Origin: Saccharobesus litoralis
Lineage (GTDB): Bacteria > Pseudomonadota > Gammaproteobacteria > Enterobacterales > Alteromonadaceae
DNA: 64,000 bases
Direction: 5' to 3'
Assembly (NCBI RefSeq): GCF_003063625.1
Contig: NZ_CP026604.1
Location: 5,000,065-5,064,064, forward strand
Shown: positions 17,698 to 25,834 of the stretch, piece by piece
How the letters are laid out: each line of letters opens with the position of its first letter
Numbering within the stretch: the first letter of the stretch is position 1
The notes under the pieces: generated by a model
Told to the model about the DNA's origin: nothing
Databases searched by the model: none
Seen by the model: the letters and a program-made list of their open reading frames with translations, nothing else
Made by a program: the position numbers and the translations under genes

Positions 17698-17771
17698 TAG
17701 GGTGGCATGAGCGCAGCGAAACCCACCATCACAATATTAACAGTGCGCCTCACTTCGTTCGACTAACCCTA
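17698..17771. repeat. 74-bp inverted-repeat unit (GTAGGGT...ACCCTAC)
   Basis: The two ends, GTAGGGT and ACCCTAC, are complementary. The inward sequences also match loosely: GA.CG.AG.GA occurs on both arms when the right arm is reversed. The left arm includes GGTGGC..GAGCGCAGCGAAACCCACC, a motif I recall as dispersed in many gammaproteobacterial genomes. It lies between the ygjP start and the purU stop and probably is a REP/MITE-like element. Confidence 0.6.
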
Positions 17772-17772
17772 C

Positions 17773-18639
17773 TTAATCAAACACCACAGTTTTATTTTTG
17801 TGAATAATCACGCGGTCTTCTAAATGATAACGCAAGCCACGCGCTAGGGCGTTTTTCTCACAATCTTTACCTTTGCGTACCATATCTTCAGCTGAATCTG
17901 AATGACTAATTCGCATCGTATCTTGCTCAATAATTGGCCCGGCATCTAAATCAGCCGTGACATAGTGGCAAGTCGCACCGATCAACTTAACGCCACGCTC
18001 GTAGGCTTGATGATAAGGTTTGGCGCCAGCAAATGAAGGTAAAAAGCTATGATGAATATTGATCACCCGACCGGCCATTTCACGACATAAAGCATCTGGG
18101 AAAATTTGCATAAAGCGAGCTAACACTACTGTGTCCGCTTCATACTGCTTAATAATGTCAGACACTTCATCAAACGCCGGTTGCTTATTCTCTTTCGGGA
18201 ATGGCACATAATGGTAAGGAATACCATGCCACTGTGCCATTTGCCGTAAATGATCATGATTGGCGATCACAGCAACAATATTGCACTCTAGCTCACCACT
18301 ATGCCAACGATGTAATAAGTCAGCTAAACAGTGAGATTCACGACTAGCCATAACCACTACATTTTGTTTTTGGCTTGAGTCGACAATACGCCAGTTCATA
18401 GCAAATTTGTCTGCCAATACAGCAAACTCAGCTTTAAATTGCTCTAAACTCAATTGAAAAGATTCTGCGGCAATTTCATGGCGCATAAAAAACCAACCAG
18501 CTTCATGGTCAGTATGATGGCTAGCTTCGGTAATAGATGCTTTATGCTCTGCCAAAAAGCGACTCACTTCAGCCACCAAACCAATTTGGTCAGGGCAATC
18601 GACAACTAAGCGATAACGTTTCATTATGTATTCCGTCAT
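17773..18639 (-). CDS. purU: Formyltetrahydrofolate deformylase PurU
   Basis: The enzyme hydrolyses 10-formyl-THF to formate and THF, which supplies formate for PurT and balances the one-carbon pool. An N-terminal ACT domain (YRLVVDCPDQIGLVAEVSRFL, about residues 9-30) binds regulatory ligands. The formyltransferase domain begins near residue 95 (QNVVVMASRESHCLADLLHRW) and holds the catalytic His and Asp in NIHHSFLPSF (about 195) and ADLDAGPIIEQD (about 230). The length (288, or 283 from the second ATG at 18624) matches E. coli PurU (280). Compared with E. coli, the start at MKRYRL (18624) is more natural. Confidence 0.95.
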   Translation of the reverse strand: MTEYIMKRYRLVVDCPDQIGLVAEVSRFLAEHKASITEASHHTDHEAGWFFMRHEIAAESFQLSLEQFKAEFAVLADKFAMNWRIVDSSQKQNVVVMASRESHCLADLLHRWHSGELECNIVAVIANHDHLRQMAQWHGIPYHYVPFPKENKQPAFDEVSDIIKQYEADTVVLARFMQIFPDALCREMAGRVINIHHSFLPSFAGAKPYHQAYERGVKLIGATCHYVTADLDAGPIIEQDTMRISHSDSAEDMVRKGKDCEKNALARGLRYHLEDRVIIHKNKTVVFD

Positions 18640-18721
18640 TACATATTAGGTAACTGGCTGCGAGTATAACCAAGACACATAAACAAGACCACTTCCTATT
18701 AGCCATTTGCATAAGAGTCGT

Positions 18722-18727
18722 TATAAT
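18722..18727 (+). promoter_or_regulatory. Candidate -10 box of ppa
   Basis: A consensus TATAAT lies 52 bp before the ppa start codon. The -35 region at the expected distance (TTAGCC) is poor. This is a sequence match only. Confidence 0.35.
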
Positions 18728-18778
18728 AAGTCCGATATTTATCTTAATTTTGAATCAATATAGCTGAAGGAAAAAGCC

Positions 18779-19312
18779 ATGAGCTTATCTGATGTACCTG
18801 CTGGCAAGAACATGCCTGAAGAAGTGAACGTAATTATTGAGATCCCGCAAAACGCTGATCCAATTAAATATGAAGTAGACAAGGACACAGGCGCAATCTT
18901 TGTAGACCGTTTTATGGCTACTCCTATGTTCTACCCTTGTAACTATGGTTACGTAAACGACACTTTGTCTTTAGACGGTGATCCGGTAGACGTACTTGTG
19001 CCAACTCCTTATCCATTATTAGCCGGTTCAGTTATCAAGTGTCGTCCAGTTGGCGTACTTAAAATGACTGACGAATCAGGTGAAGATGCTAAAGTTGTTG
19101 CAGTGCCAGTTAGCAAACTAACTAAAATCTATGACGACGTAAAAGACGTAACTGATTTACCTGAGTTATTAAAAGCGCAAATCACTCACTTCTTCGAGCG
19201 TTATAAAGAGCTTGAAAAAGGTAAGTGGGTTAAAGTTGAAGGCTGGGCTGATGCTGCAGCCGCGATGGAAGAAATCAAAACTTCTTACGATCGTGCTCAA
19301 GCTGAAAAGTAA
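18779..19312 (+). CDS. ppa: Inorganic pyrophosphatase (family I)
   Basis: This 177-residue enzyme hydrolyses pyrophosphate released by biosynthesis, pulling polymerisation reactions forward. The Mg-binding signature DGDPVDVLV (about residues 65-73), the active-site [15 protein letters not shown] (about 30-44) and YPCNYGYV (about 51) are all intact. Length is typical of hexameric bacterial enzymes. It has a strong GAAGGA ribosome site and a clear terminator 22 bp after the stop, so it is monocistronic. It is divergent from purU. Confidence 0.98.
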   Translation: MSLSDVPAGKNMPEEVNVIIEIPQNADPIKYEVDKDTGAIFVDRFMATPMFYPCNYGYVNDTLSLDGDPVDVLVPTPYPLLAGSVIKCRPVGVLKMTDESGEDAKVVAVPVSKLTKIYDDVKDVTDLPELLKAQITHFFERYKELEKGKWVKVEGWADAAAAMEEIKTSYDRAQAEK

Positions 19313-19333
19313 TTACAGCTAAGTAATAAACCG

Positions 19334-19363
19334 AAAAAAAACCAGGCTTTGCCTGGTTTTTTA
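19334..19363 (+). terminator. Rho-independent terminator of ppa
   Basis: The stem ACCAGGC/GCCTGGT with a short loop is followed by TTTTTTATTTT. The A-run on the left makes it usable for the convergent globin gene as well. Confidence 0.9.
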
Positions 19364-19384
19364 TTTTATATCTTAAAATAGAGC

Positions 19385-19786
19385 CTACTGCATACTGGCT
19401 TTCATGAGCCTAACGGCAGGAGATAAAGTACGCCGCCACGCTTCCCCAACTTCGGGATAATATTTACTGTCGAACTCTTCAACCACTTCCACTAGCGTAT
19501 CCAACCAAATATCGTACATAAAAACTTCAACTAAATACTCATCATGATGTTGCTTAGCTAAGCGAATAAGCTCACGCTGAGCGGCTTCTGAGCTTTGGCA
19601 AACTAATAAATAAGCCAATGAATTTTTTAACATACTAATTTGCCGTACCAAATCAACATGGGCAAACCTTTGTTTTATTTGCGGATCTTTGGCTAAAAAC
19701 ACTTGATAAAAGAAGCCATAAAACTCATCTGCATTTTGCATTACGCGTTCGTAGCTATCATTAAATAGTTCTGCATAATCCTGCAT
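19385..19786 (-). CDS. Single-domain globin-like protein
   Basis: This 133-residue all-helical protein matches the bacterial globin fold: the N-terminal helix LFNDSYERVMQN, then FYGFFYQVFLAKDPQIKQRFAHVD (C-E region, aromatic CD residues), QISMLKNSLAYLLV (E helix) and RLAKQHHDEYLVE, where one of the two His would be the proximal haem ligand (F8). WRRTLSPAVRLM is the H helix. Marine gammaproteobacteria have globins of this size, thought to bind oxygen or NO. No reductase domain is fused. The gene is convergent with ppa, and the interspersed element copy B lies upstream of its start. Confidence 0.8.
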   Translation of the reverse strand: MQDYAELFNDSYERVMQNADEFYGFFYQVFLAKDPQIKQRFAHVDLVRQISMLKNSLAYLLVCQSSEAAQRELIRLAKQHHDEYLVEVFMYDIWLDTLVEVVEEFDSKYYPEVGEAWRRTLSPAVRLMKASMQ

Positions 19787-19818
19787 TTACCGCTCCATAT
19801 CCTTAAGTAACTGCTTTG

Positions 19819-19994
19819 TATAGTCAAAGCGATCAGGTTTTAGGGGAAGCCGTCAAAGCTACCGCGTCCTGCTCTCGCCCCTTACCTGCATCCATGCAGG
19901 CAAGCTTCGAGACCCCATGAGCATATGCTCTATTATGTGATTGGGGCGAGTAAGCGCTGACAATGAACCATAAGACCTGAGCGAGAAGACTATA
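19819..19994 (+). repeat. TATAGTC interspersed element, copy B (176 bp, module in site 1)
   Basis: Same ends and core as copy A, but with an additional 47 bp (19855-19901 approximately) placed after GCCGTCA. The extra module contains the hairpin CCTGCA-TCCA-TGCAGG and is inverted relative to the module in copies C and E. It sits between divergent genes (globin and phosphatase), hence within a promoter region. Confidence 0.85.
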
Positions 19995-20311
19995 ACGAGA
20001 ATATCCTTATCAAGCGTAGAACAGAAATCAGCAAACGCTATTTTTTGGCCAGAATAAAGCCCAAAAGTGTGTGCGCCAACACATCTATTGTAACTTTTTT
20101 AATGGGGGTTTATCTTATAGATTAACGTATCCTCTATATCACCATGAACTCATAAAAAGTTTTATAGCCTTTAACACTACTGATTTTTAATCCCAAAACT
20201 GTGCGCTCAAACGCAAATTTATGTCGAGGTAGCTGCCGATTATTAAATATTGGCGTATTATCTGCTTAACACGCTTTTTACCTCGCTTATCAACATGATA
20301 GGAGCTTAGGT
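19995..20311. other. Intergenic stretch upstream of the phosphatase gene
   Basis: About 315 bp without a convincing gene on either strand. It presumably contains the promoter of the phosphatase-copper chaperone genes. I see no clear operator or RNA motif. Confidence 0.4.
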
Positions 20312-21121
20312 TTGCGCTTAATATCTCTGTTAGTCACTTTACTTAGTGTATCGTTTTTCAGCACCGCGAATGAGAAAGACCCTCGCTTGAACGCCGTCGC
20401 CTGGATGCAAAACTCAGCCGAATACGTCGCCCTGACCAATCAAACATTTAAACTCGCAGCACAAAAGCTGGTTTTAGCCACACAAACACCAGAATGGACT
20501 GCCGCACTGGAACAATTCGACCGCAAAGGGATCAATAATTTGCCACCTGCGGTGCTACTGGATTTAGATGATACTGTCATTAGTTCAATGGCTTACTACG
20601 CTCAGCTTATCGATAGCAAACAATCGAACACTAACGCCAATTGGGAACGTTGGATAAAAGCCGAAAAAGCCCCTTTAGTACCCGGCGTTATAAACTTTAT
20701 TCAAAGTGCTGCGCAAAACCGCGTTAAAGTGGTGTTAGTATCCAACCGCTATTGTGTCTCTACCCCACAAGATAAATGCCCAATCAAAACCCAAACGTTA
20801 GCCATGTTAAAACGAGCTGGATTAATTTTTGATAGAGATGACTTATTATTTCGATCAGAGCAACCCGACTGGCGTCGTGATAAAAGCTCTCGCCGCAAAC
20901 ACCTTGCAAAACGTTATCGCATCCTGTTAATTGTTGGCGACGACCTAGAAGATATGATCCCAAATGCAGCAGGCATGCCCATCGCATCAAGAAAGTTGTA
21001 TACTGAGCAATATATGAGTTTATGGGGTGAACGCTGGTTTATCTTACCTAACCCTGTTTATGGCAGTTGGCGCGATGTTGCCGGTAGCCAATTACACAAA
21101 ACCATTAAAACGTATAAATAA
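20312..21121 (+). CDS. Periplasmic HAD acid phosphatase (e(P4)/class B-like)
   Basis: This 269-residue protein starts at TTG with an AGGAGC ribosome site. A Sec signal peptide ends near FSTANEK (about residue 20) and there is no lipobox, so it should be soluble in the periplasm. HAD motif I is LLDLDDTVISS (about 84-94), motif II is VVLVSNRYC (about 144), and motif IV is LLIVGDDLEDM (about 208). The pattern matches the 5'-nucleotidase lipoprotein e(P4) family, which dephosphorylates nucleotides such as NMN for uptake. The copper chaperone gene begins 17 bp downstream, so the two are probably cotranscribed. Confidence 0.88.
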   Translation: MRLISLLVTLLSVSFFSTANEKDPRLNAVAWMQNSAEYVALTNQTFKLAAQKLVLATQTPEWTAALEQFDRKGINNLPPAVLLDLDDTVISSMAYYAQLIDSKQSNTNANWERWIKAEKAPLVPGVINFIQSAAQNRVKVVLVSNRYCVSTPQDKCPIKTQTLAMLKRAGLIFDRDDLLFRSEQPDWRRDKSSRRKHLAKRYRILLIVGDDLEDMIPNAAGMPIASRKLYTEQYMSLWGERWFILPNPVYGSWRDVAGSQLHKTIKTYK

Positions 21122-21138
21122 AAAATAAAGAGACAAAT

Positions 21139-21615
21139 TTGAAATCACTATTTCTTTACCCGTTATTAAAAGCTTTTGGTTGCTGTTTAGCTCTAGTGTC
21201 TTCTTTAGCTTGGGCAAATTTAACATTCGAAAATGCCCATGTCAGGCTGTTACCTCCGAATGTGAAAAATACGGCCGCCTTTGTCAGTATTACTAACACA
21301 GGTCAAGAAGGTATTTGTCTTGTTAAGGCATGGGGCGATAAAAGCCAAACCGTTGAGTTTCATGATCATATAATGCAAAACGATATGATGAAAATGGTAC
21401 ATGTGCCGCGGGTTCATATAGCAGCAGGAGAAACAGTTACCTTGCAAAGTGGTAGCTTACATTTGATGTTGCTCAATTTAACTGAAAAATTAAAATTAGG
21501 TGATAGCGTGACATTTACCCTAGAAGATGACACCGAAAAACGCTATACCTTTAGTGCAACGGTTGAAAAGGTACAAAGCTCGGTATCTCACGGGCATAAA
21601 CACCATCATCACTAA
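21139..21615 (+). CDS. PCu(A)C-type periplasmic copper chaperone
   Basis: This 158-residue protein starts at TTG after AAAGAGA. It has a signal peptide ending near LAWANLTF (about residue 26) and one PCu(A)C cupredoxin-like domain. The Cu(I) ligands of the family, H-M-x10-M-x21-H-x-M, are recognisable in FHDHIMQNDMMKM and in SGSLHLML. Such proteins deliver copper to cytochrome oxidase CuA/CuB sites. The tail SVSHGHKHHHH adds six His in the last eight residues, probably an extra metal-binding extension. It lies between the phosphatase and DUF2333 genes, with short gaps on both sides. Confidence 0.9.
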   Translation: MKSLFLYPLLKAFGCCLALVSSLAWANLTFENAHVRLLPPNVKNTAAFVSITNTGQEGICLVKAWGDKSQTVEFHDHIMQNDMMKMVHVPRVHIAAGETVTLQSGSLHLMLLNLTEKLKLGDSVTFTLEDDTEKRYTFSATVEKVQSSVSHGHKHHHH

Positions 21616-21645
21616 ACCTGAATGAACAAGGATTAAGGACGCAGT

Positions 21646-22650
21646 ATGTTAAGTAAATTGCGATCAAACAAAATTGGCATGTCGATCACGTTAGGTTTCA
21701 TCCTAGTGATTATTCTCCTGTTATCTCTCAGTATCTGGTGGGGATGGATGCCCAACAAATTTGACGTCAAACACCACACAAAACAAGTAGCTAACGAATT
21801 AAATCAACCCGTCGTACCTGGCTACACCACAACCACGACATTAATTGAAGTAGCAAACTGGATGCTAGACAAACCAGGCGGTTTTTTAAGTAATGATGTT
21901 CTGCCACCAAGTGTAGTTATGGATAACATGCCAGCCTTTGAATACGGTGTATTACAACAAGTACGTGATTTAGCCTTAGCTATGCGACTTGATTTTAGTC
22001 GCTCGCAGTCACAATCGACCGATGACAAAGATTTAGAAAAAGCCCAACCTAAATTTAATATCGATCACACTAACTGGGCTTTTCCTAGCGCCGAAGATGA
22101 ATACCGCAATGCCATTAAAGCGTTAATAAAATACCGAGACCGCTTGGTAGATAACAACACAATGGATGGCCAATTTTATACTCGAGCGGATAACCTTAGC
22201 GAATGGTTACGCGAAGTCGAAAAACGTTTAGGTGCCGTTTCGCAACGCTTAAGCGCAAGCGTCGGTCAAGAGCGTTTAAATACCGATTTAGCCGGTGACA
22301 CCAGCGCCCGACAGTCAACATCGACCCCAAATGAGCTAAATATTAAAACCAGTTGGTGGAAAATTGACGACGTGTTTTATGAAAGCCGCGGTACGTGTTG
22401 GGCGTTATTACATTTTTTACAAGCGATAGAAACTGATTTTCACGATGTACTAGTGAAGAAAAATGCGTTGGTGTCATTGCAGCAAATCATTCGTGAATTA
22501 GAATCCACTCAGCAGCAAATATATAGCCCAATCATATTAAACGGCTCTGGCTTTGGCTTAGTCGCCAATCACTCTTTAGTCATGGCAAACTATGTGTCAC
22601 GCGCTAACGCTGCATTAATTGATCTACGTACTTTATTAGAGCAAGGCTAA
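21646..22650 (+). CDS. DUF2333 family inner-membrane protein
   Basis: This 334-residue protein has one N-terminal membrane helix (about residues 13-35) and a long periplasmic domain. Motifs such as TLIEVANWMLDKPGGFLSND, VMDNMPAFEYGVLQQVRDLA, DEYRNAIKAL and VFYESRGTCWALLHFL fit DUF2333, which is found in Alteromonadales, Vibrio and relatives. The function is unknown. It follows the copper chaperone gene by 30 bp. An AAGGA site precedes the ATG. A hairpin formed by GAGCAAGG and CCTTGCTC spans the stop codon. Confidence 0.88.
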   Translation: MLSKLRSNKIGMSITLGFILVIILLLSLSIWWGWMPNKFDVKHHTKQVANELNQPVVPGYTTTTTLIEVANWMLDKPGGFLSNDVLPPSVVMDNMPAFEYGVLQQVRDLALAMRLDFSRSQSQSTDDKDLEKAQPKFNIDHTNWAFPSAEDEYRNAIKALIKYRDRLVDNNTMDGQFYTRADNLSEWLREVEKRLGAVSQRLSASVGQERLNTDLAGDTSARQSTSTPNELNIKTSWWKIDDVFYESRGTCWALLHFLQAIETDFHDVLVKKNALVSLQQIIRELESTQQQIYSPIILNGSGFGLVANHSLVMANYVSRANAALIDLRTLLEQG

Positions 22651-22664
22651 ACCTTGCTCTTGTT
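22641..22664 (+). terminator. Hairpin across the DUF2333 stop codon
   Basis: GAGCAAGG, a short loop CTAAA, and CCTTGCTC form an 8-bp stem followed by a weak T-rich stretch (TTGTT). It could terminate or protect the transcript. Confidence 0.5.
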
Positions 22665-22681
22665 ACAACCTTAACCCATAT

Positions 22682-22857
22682 TATAGTCAAAGCGATCAGG
22701 TTTTAGGGGAAGCCGTCAAGCTTCGAGACCCCATGAGCATATGCTCTATTATGTGATTGGGGCTGCCTAAAGGGATTTAGGTATTAGGACGACGCAGGAG
22801 CCAAAGTCGAGAGTAAGCGCTGACAATGAACCATAAGACCTGAGCGAGAAGACTATA
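22682..22857 (+). repeat. TATAGTC interspersed element, copy C (176 bp, module in site 2)
   Basis: Core and ends as in copy A, with a 47-bp module inserted after GATTGGGGC (about 22764-22810). The module forms the hairpin CCTAAA-GGGA-TTTAGG. The same module at the same site occurs in copy E on the other strand, over 38 kb away, and looks identical by eye. Confidence 0.85.
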
Positions 22858-22895
22858 TTCAACATAATGCCATTCATTAACTCGATTGCCTCGCT

Positions 22896-25661
22896 ATGAT
22901 TAAACGCAGTATACAAGCCAACGCTTTTCTTTTTGCCGTCGTACCGACTTTACTCACTGCGTTATTCGTTACCCTAGTATTGGCTGTGCGAATGTCAGCC
23001 GAGCGCGATCAACTTTTAGCCAGCCAAGCTCACAATCTTGCAGAAGCTATCGCTTTTGCCAGCGAAGGCCACTTAGCCAATAATCAAAAAGCTCAGCTCA
23101 GTGCCAAGTTAAAAGAGATCCATGCCAATGCTTCACTGTCGATTGAAAAAATTGCCATTTATCGACCGTCCGGACATTTATACGTCGCCAGTAAATATGA
23201 AGATATTAGTCCGGTATTTAACCCAATTAAACTGAAAAACCGTATGTACCAAACCGACCGGCGTGGTGAAAAGCTAATAATAAGCCGTTCTATCATGTCG
23301 TTTGATTCCAGCAAAGTTTTAGACGACGCATGGCAAGATGATACGGTCACCAGCCCTCTTGCAGCACCTTTAGGCTATGTATATGTCGAAATAAATATTT
23401 CTAGCCAAATGTTTTACGCTCATCGCAGTAATTTGTTGGCCGGCATATTAATTTTACTCGGCACTCTGTTTACTAGTGTGTTAATGCGGGTTTTGATCAA
23501 ACGCATTGTTGATCCTGTGGTGAGTATTGTCGACACCATCAAAAAAATTGGTGCGGGTAACCTAAATGCTCGGGTTGATATACCCGTGCAATACGAGCTT
23601 AACGAGCTAAAAATCGGTATCAATATGATGGCGTCAGAACTGCAGGAGAACAATGAGCGACTGGAAGAAGAAATTGAAACCGCCACCTATGATCTGCAAC
23701 AGAACCTCCACCTCGTTGAAGAGAAAAACGCTCAGCTAGATATCGCCCGTAAAGATGCATTAGAAGCGAGTAAAATAAAATCACAATTTTTGGCGACCAT
23801 GAGCCACGAAATTCGCACACCGTTAACCGCGATCATGGGTTTTACCAAAGAACTGAGTAAAATTGAATTACAACAACCTTATAATGAATACGTCAACACC
23901 ATTAATGCTTCTGCCGACAATCTGGTAGCCATTGTTAACGATATTCTCGATTTCTCGAAAATAGAAGCCGGTAAACTTGAACTCGATAGTGTGGCTTACG
24001 ATCTCCAGCAAACAGTTGAAGACGTCATTAAATTGGTTTCACCCATCGCATTCGGTAAAAACTTAAGCTTTATTTACGAAAGCGACCGCTTACCAACCGC
24101 TGTGATTGGCGATCAACATCGTATTAAGCAATTGATTACCAACTTAGTTTCTAATGCCATTAAATTCACACCCAAAGGTCATGTGGCGATCCGTATCGGA
24201 ATGCTATGTACATCCAGCACGCAATGCGAGATTACAATAGAAGTAGAAGATTCAGGCATAGGCATTAGCCACGACAAACAAGCCAAGTTATTTACCGCAT
24301 TTAGTCAAGCAGAAAGCTCAACCACGCGGCGCTTTGGCGGCACAGGGCTCGGGTTAGCCATTTGCCAAGGTTTGGTCAAACAAATGAGTGGCAAACTAAG
24401 CTTAGTTAGTGCCGAAGGTAAAGGCAGCACTTTTACTCTAACCATCCCCATTACTGTCACCCAAAAACCGCAAACCTTTGTCGATATGCCAGGGCTAGAC
24501 AGAGTGTTAATATTAGACAGTGAATCTCGTAGCCACACCAGTTACGAAAAAATTTGCCAACAAGTCGGCGCCACCCCAACAATATGTAATGATATTTCCA
24601 GTTGGGAAGAGCAAGTACGCAGTGAACAACAATATGACCTCATCTTAATTGCCAGCGATCATGATGAAGAATCGTTAGAATTACTCCCCTTGCAAGCTAG
24701 CTTTGCCAGCAAACTGGCTCCTGATACCCCAGTTATGCTGGTGTTACCTTTACTTAGCCGAGTCGCACCAGAGAACCGAGGCGATTTAGCCGATTGGCAA
24801 TGTATTGAAAAACCACTGACCTTAATTAAACTCAACAGCGCGTGGCAAAAAATTCAAGACACTAAGCGACTCACCTCGCCCGCGATAGACGGCGAAACAA
24901 AAGTAGAGAGTCACATTCGCATGCTCGCAGTTGATGACAACGAAACAAATTTGAAGTTGTTATCTGCCATATTACGTGAAGAAAAAGTCGACTTAGTCAC
25001 TTGTACTTCTGGCATAGAAGCCTGCGACATCTGCCAGCAGGAAGTGTTTGATTTAATATTAATGGATGTACAAATGCCAGAAATGGACGGCGTTGACACC
25101 ACCAAACATTTACGCTTACAAGGACTCAATCAGGAAACGCCAATTATTGCCTTTACCGCCCACGCGTTTAAAGAAGAACGTGACATGCTGCTTAAACAAG
25201 GCATGGACGATTATTTAGGTAAACCAATCGACATCGAAAAATTCAATAATTTAGTTAACAAGTGGGTGCGTAAAACCGAAAGTGATAACATCAGCCATAA
25301 AAGTATATCGTCTAACCAAAGCGCTGGCATTGACTGGTCATTATCGTTAAAAATGGCGGCTAATAAGCATCAAGTGGCGATGGAAATGCTGAATATGCTG
25401 GTCGATACCTTTGCTGAAATGAAACAAGATATTGACGCCGCCCGCTACAAACACGATACCGTTGAATTACTCAGACTGATCCATAAATTTCACGGTTCAA
25501 CCTGTTACACAGGCGTACCTAAACTAAAAAGCTTATCATTTAGTTTAGAGAGCCAACTTAAAAAAGGGGTTTTAGTCAATTTAAACGAACAAGTGGACAC
25601 TTTATTTGCTGAAATGGATAAAGTCGCGCAAGAGTTAGAGCTAATCCCTGTTAACCATTGA
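22896..25661 (+). CDS. barA: Hybrid sensor histidine kinase BarA/GacS type
   Basis: This 921-residue inner-membrane tripartite kinase should phosphorylate a UvrY/GacA-type regulator and so control Csr small RNAs. Order of parts: membrane helix (about 10-30), periplasmic sensor, second helix (about 178-198), HAMP (about 200-250), HisKA with His304 in ATMSHEIRTPL, HATPase (NLVSNAIKFT, GTGLGLAI), a degenerate receiver-like segment (RVLILDSESR), a true receiver with Asp724 in LILMDVQMPEMDG, and a C-terminal Hpt domain with His863 in IHKFHGST. All catalytic boxes look intact and the length matches E. coli BarA (918). The cognate regulator is not in the window. Copy C of the interspersed element ends 38 bp before the start codon. 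Confidence 0.95.
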   Translation: MIKRSIQANAFLFAVVPTLLTALFVTLVLAVRMSAERDQLLASQAHNLAEAIAFASEGHLANNQKAQLSAKLKEIHANASLSIEKIAIYRPSGHLYVASKYEDISPVFNPIKLKNRMYQTDRRGEKLIISRSIMSFDSSKVLDDAWQDDTVTSPLAAPLGYVYVEINISSQMFYAHRSNLLAGILILLGTLFTSVLMRVLIKRIVDPVVSIVDTIKKIGAGNLNARVDIPVQYELNELKIGINMMASELQENNERLEEEIETATYDLQQNLHLVEEKNAQLDIARKDALEASKIKSQFLATMSHEIRTPLTAIMGFTKELSKIELQQPYNEYVNTINASADNLVAIVNDILDFSKIEAGKLELDSVAYDLQQTVEDVIKLVSPIAFGKNLSFIYESDRLPTAVIGDQHRIKQLITNLVSNAIKFTPKGHVAIRIGMLCTSSTQCEITIEVEDSGIGISHDKQAKLFTAFSQAESSTTRRFGGTGLGLAICQGLVKQMSGKLSLVSAEGKGSTFTLTIPITVTQKPQTFVDMPGLDRVLILDSESRSHTSYEKICQQVGATPTICNDISSWEEQVRSEQQYDLILIASDHDEESLELLPLQASFASKLAPDTPVMLVLPLLSRVAPENRGDLADWQCIEKPLTLIKLNSAWQKIQDTKRLTSPAIDGETKVESHIRMLAVDDNETNLKLLSAILREEKVDLVTCTSGIEACDICQQEVFDLILMDVQMPEMDGVDTTKHLRLQGLNQETPIIAFTAHAFKEERDMLLKQGMDDYLGKPIDIEKFNNLVNKWVRKTESDNISHKSISSNQSAGIDWSLSLKMAANKHQVAMEMLNMLVDTFAEMKQDIDAARYKHDTVELLRLIHKFHGSTCYTGVPKLKSLSFSLESQLKKGVLVNLNEQVDTLFAEMDKVAQELELIPVNH

Positions 25662-25732
25662 TTTAATGTGGGAATTTGTATAAAGTTCACTACCGCTCTG
25701 ACGCCTTAAAACTTTTTAATCTAGTCTTTTGT

Positions 25733-25758
25733 ATTTTTATACCTTGAAGGTATAAAAA
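25733..25758. terminator. Bidirectional-looking hairpin between barA and cysJ
   Basis: TTTTTATACCTT is followed directly by GAAGGTATAAAAA, a near-perfect palindrome. It could end barA transcription or be an operator for the cys operon; the T-run on the right is missing. Confidence 0.45.
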
Positions 25759-25809
25759 AGTCGTAATTGATCTTTTTCTATCCCGCGTTTCACCACTATT
25801 CTATAGCCT

Positions 25810-25826
25810 AGGAATAACCTAGGACC
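25810..25826. repeat. CCTAGG direct repeats upstream of cysJ
   Basis: Two palindromic CCTAGG hexamers are separated by five bases, 9 bp before the cysJ start, where the ribosome binding site would be. This could be a regulatory site in the leader, but the claim rests on the pattern only. Confidence 0.35.
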
Positions 25827-25834
25827 TAAGTCAT

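Noticed and set aside
19995-20311. Possible riboswitch upstream of the phosphatase gene
   Set aside because: I looked for known conserved cores and saw none; only AT-rich sequence with weak stems.
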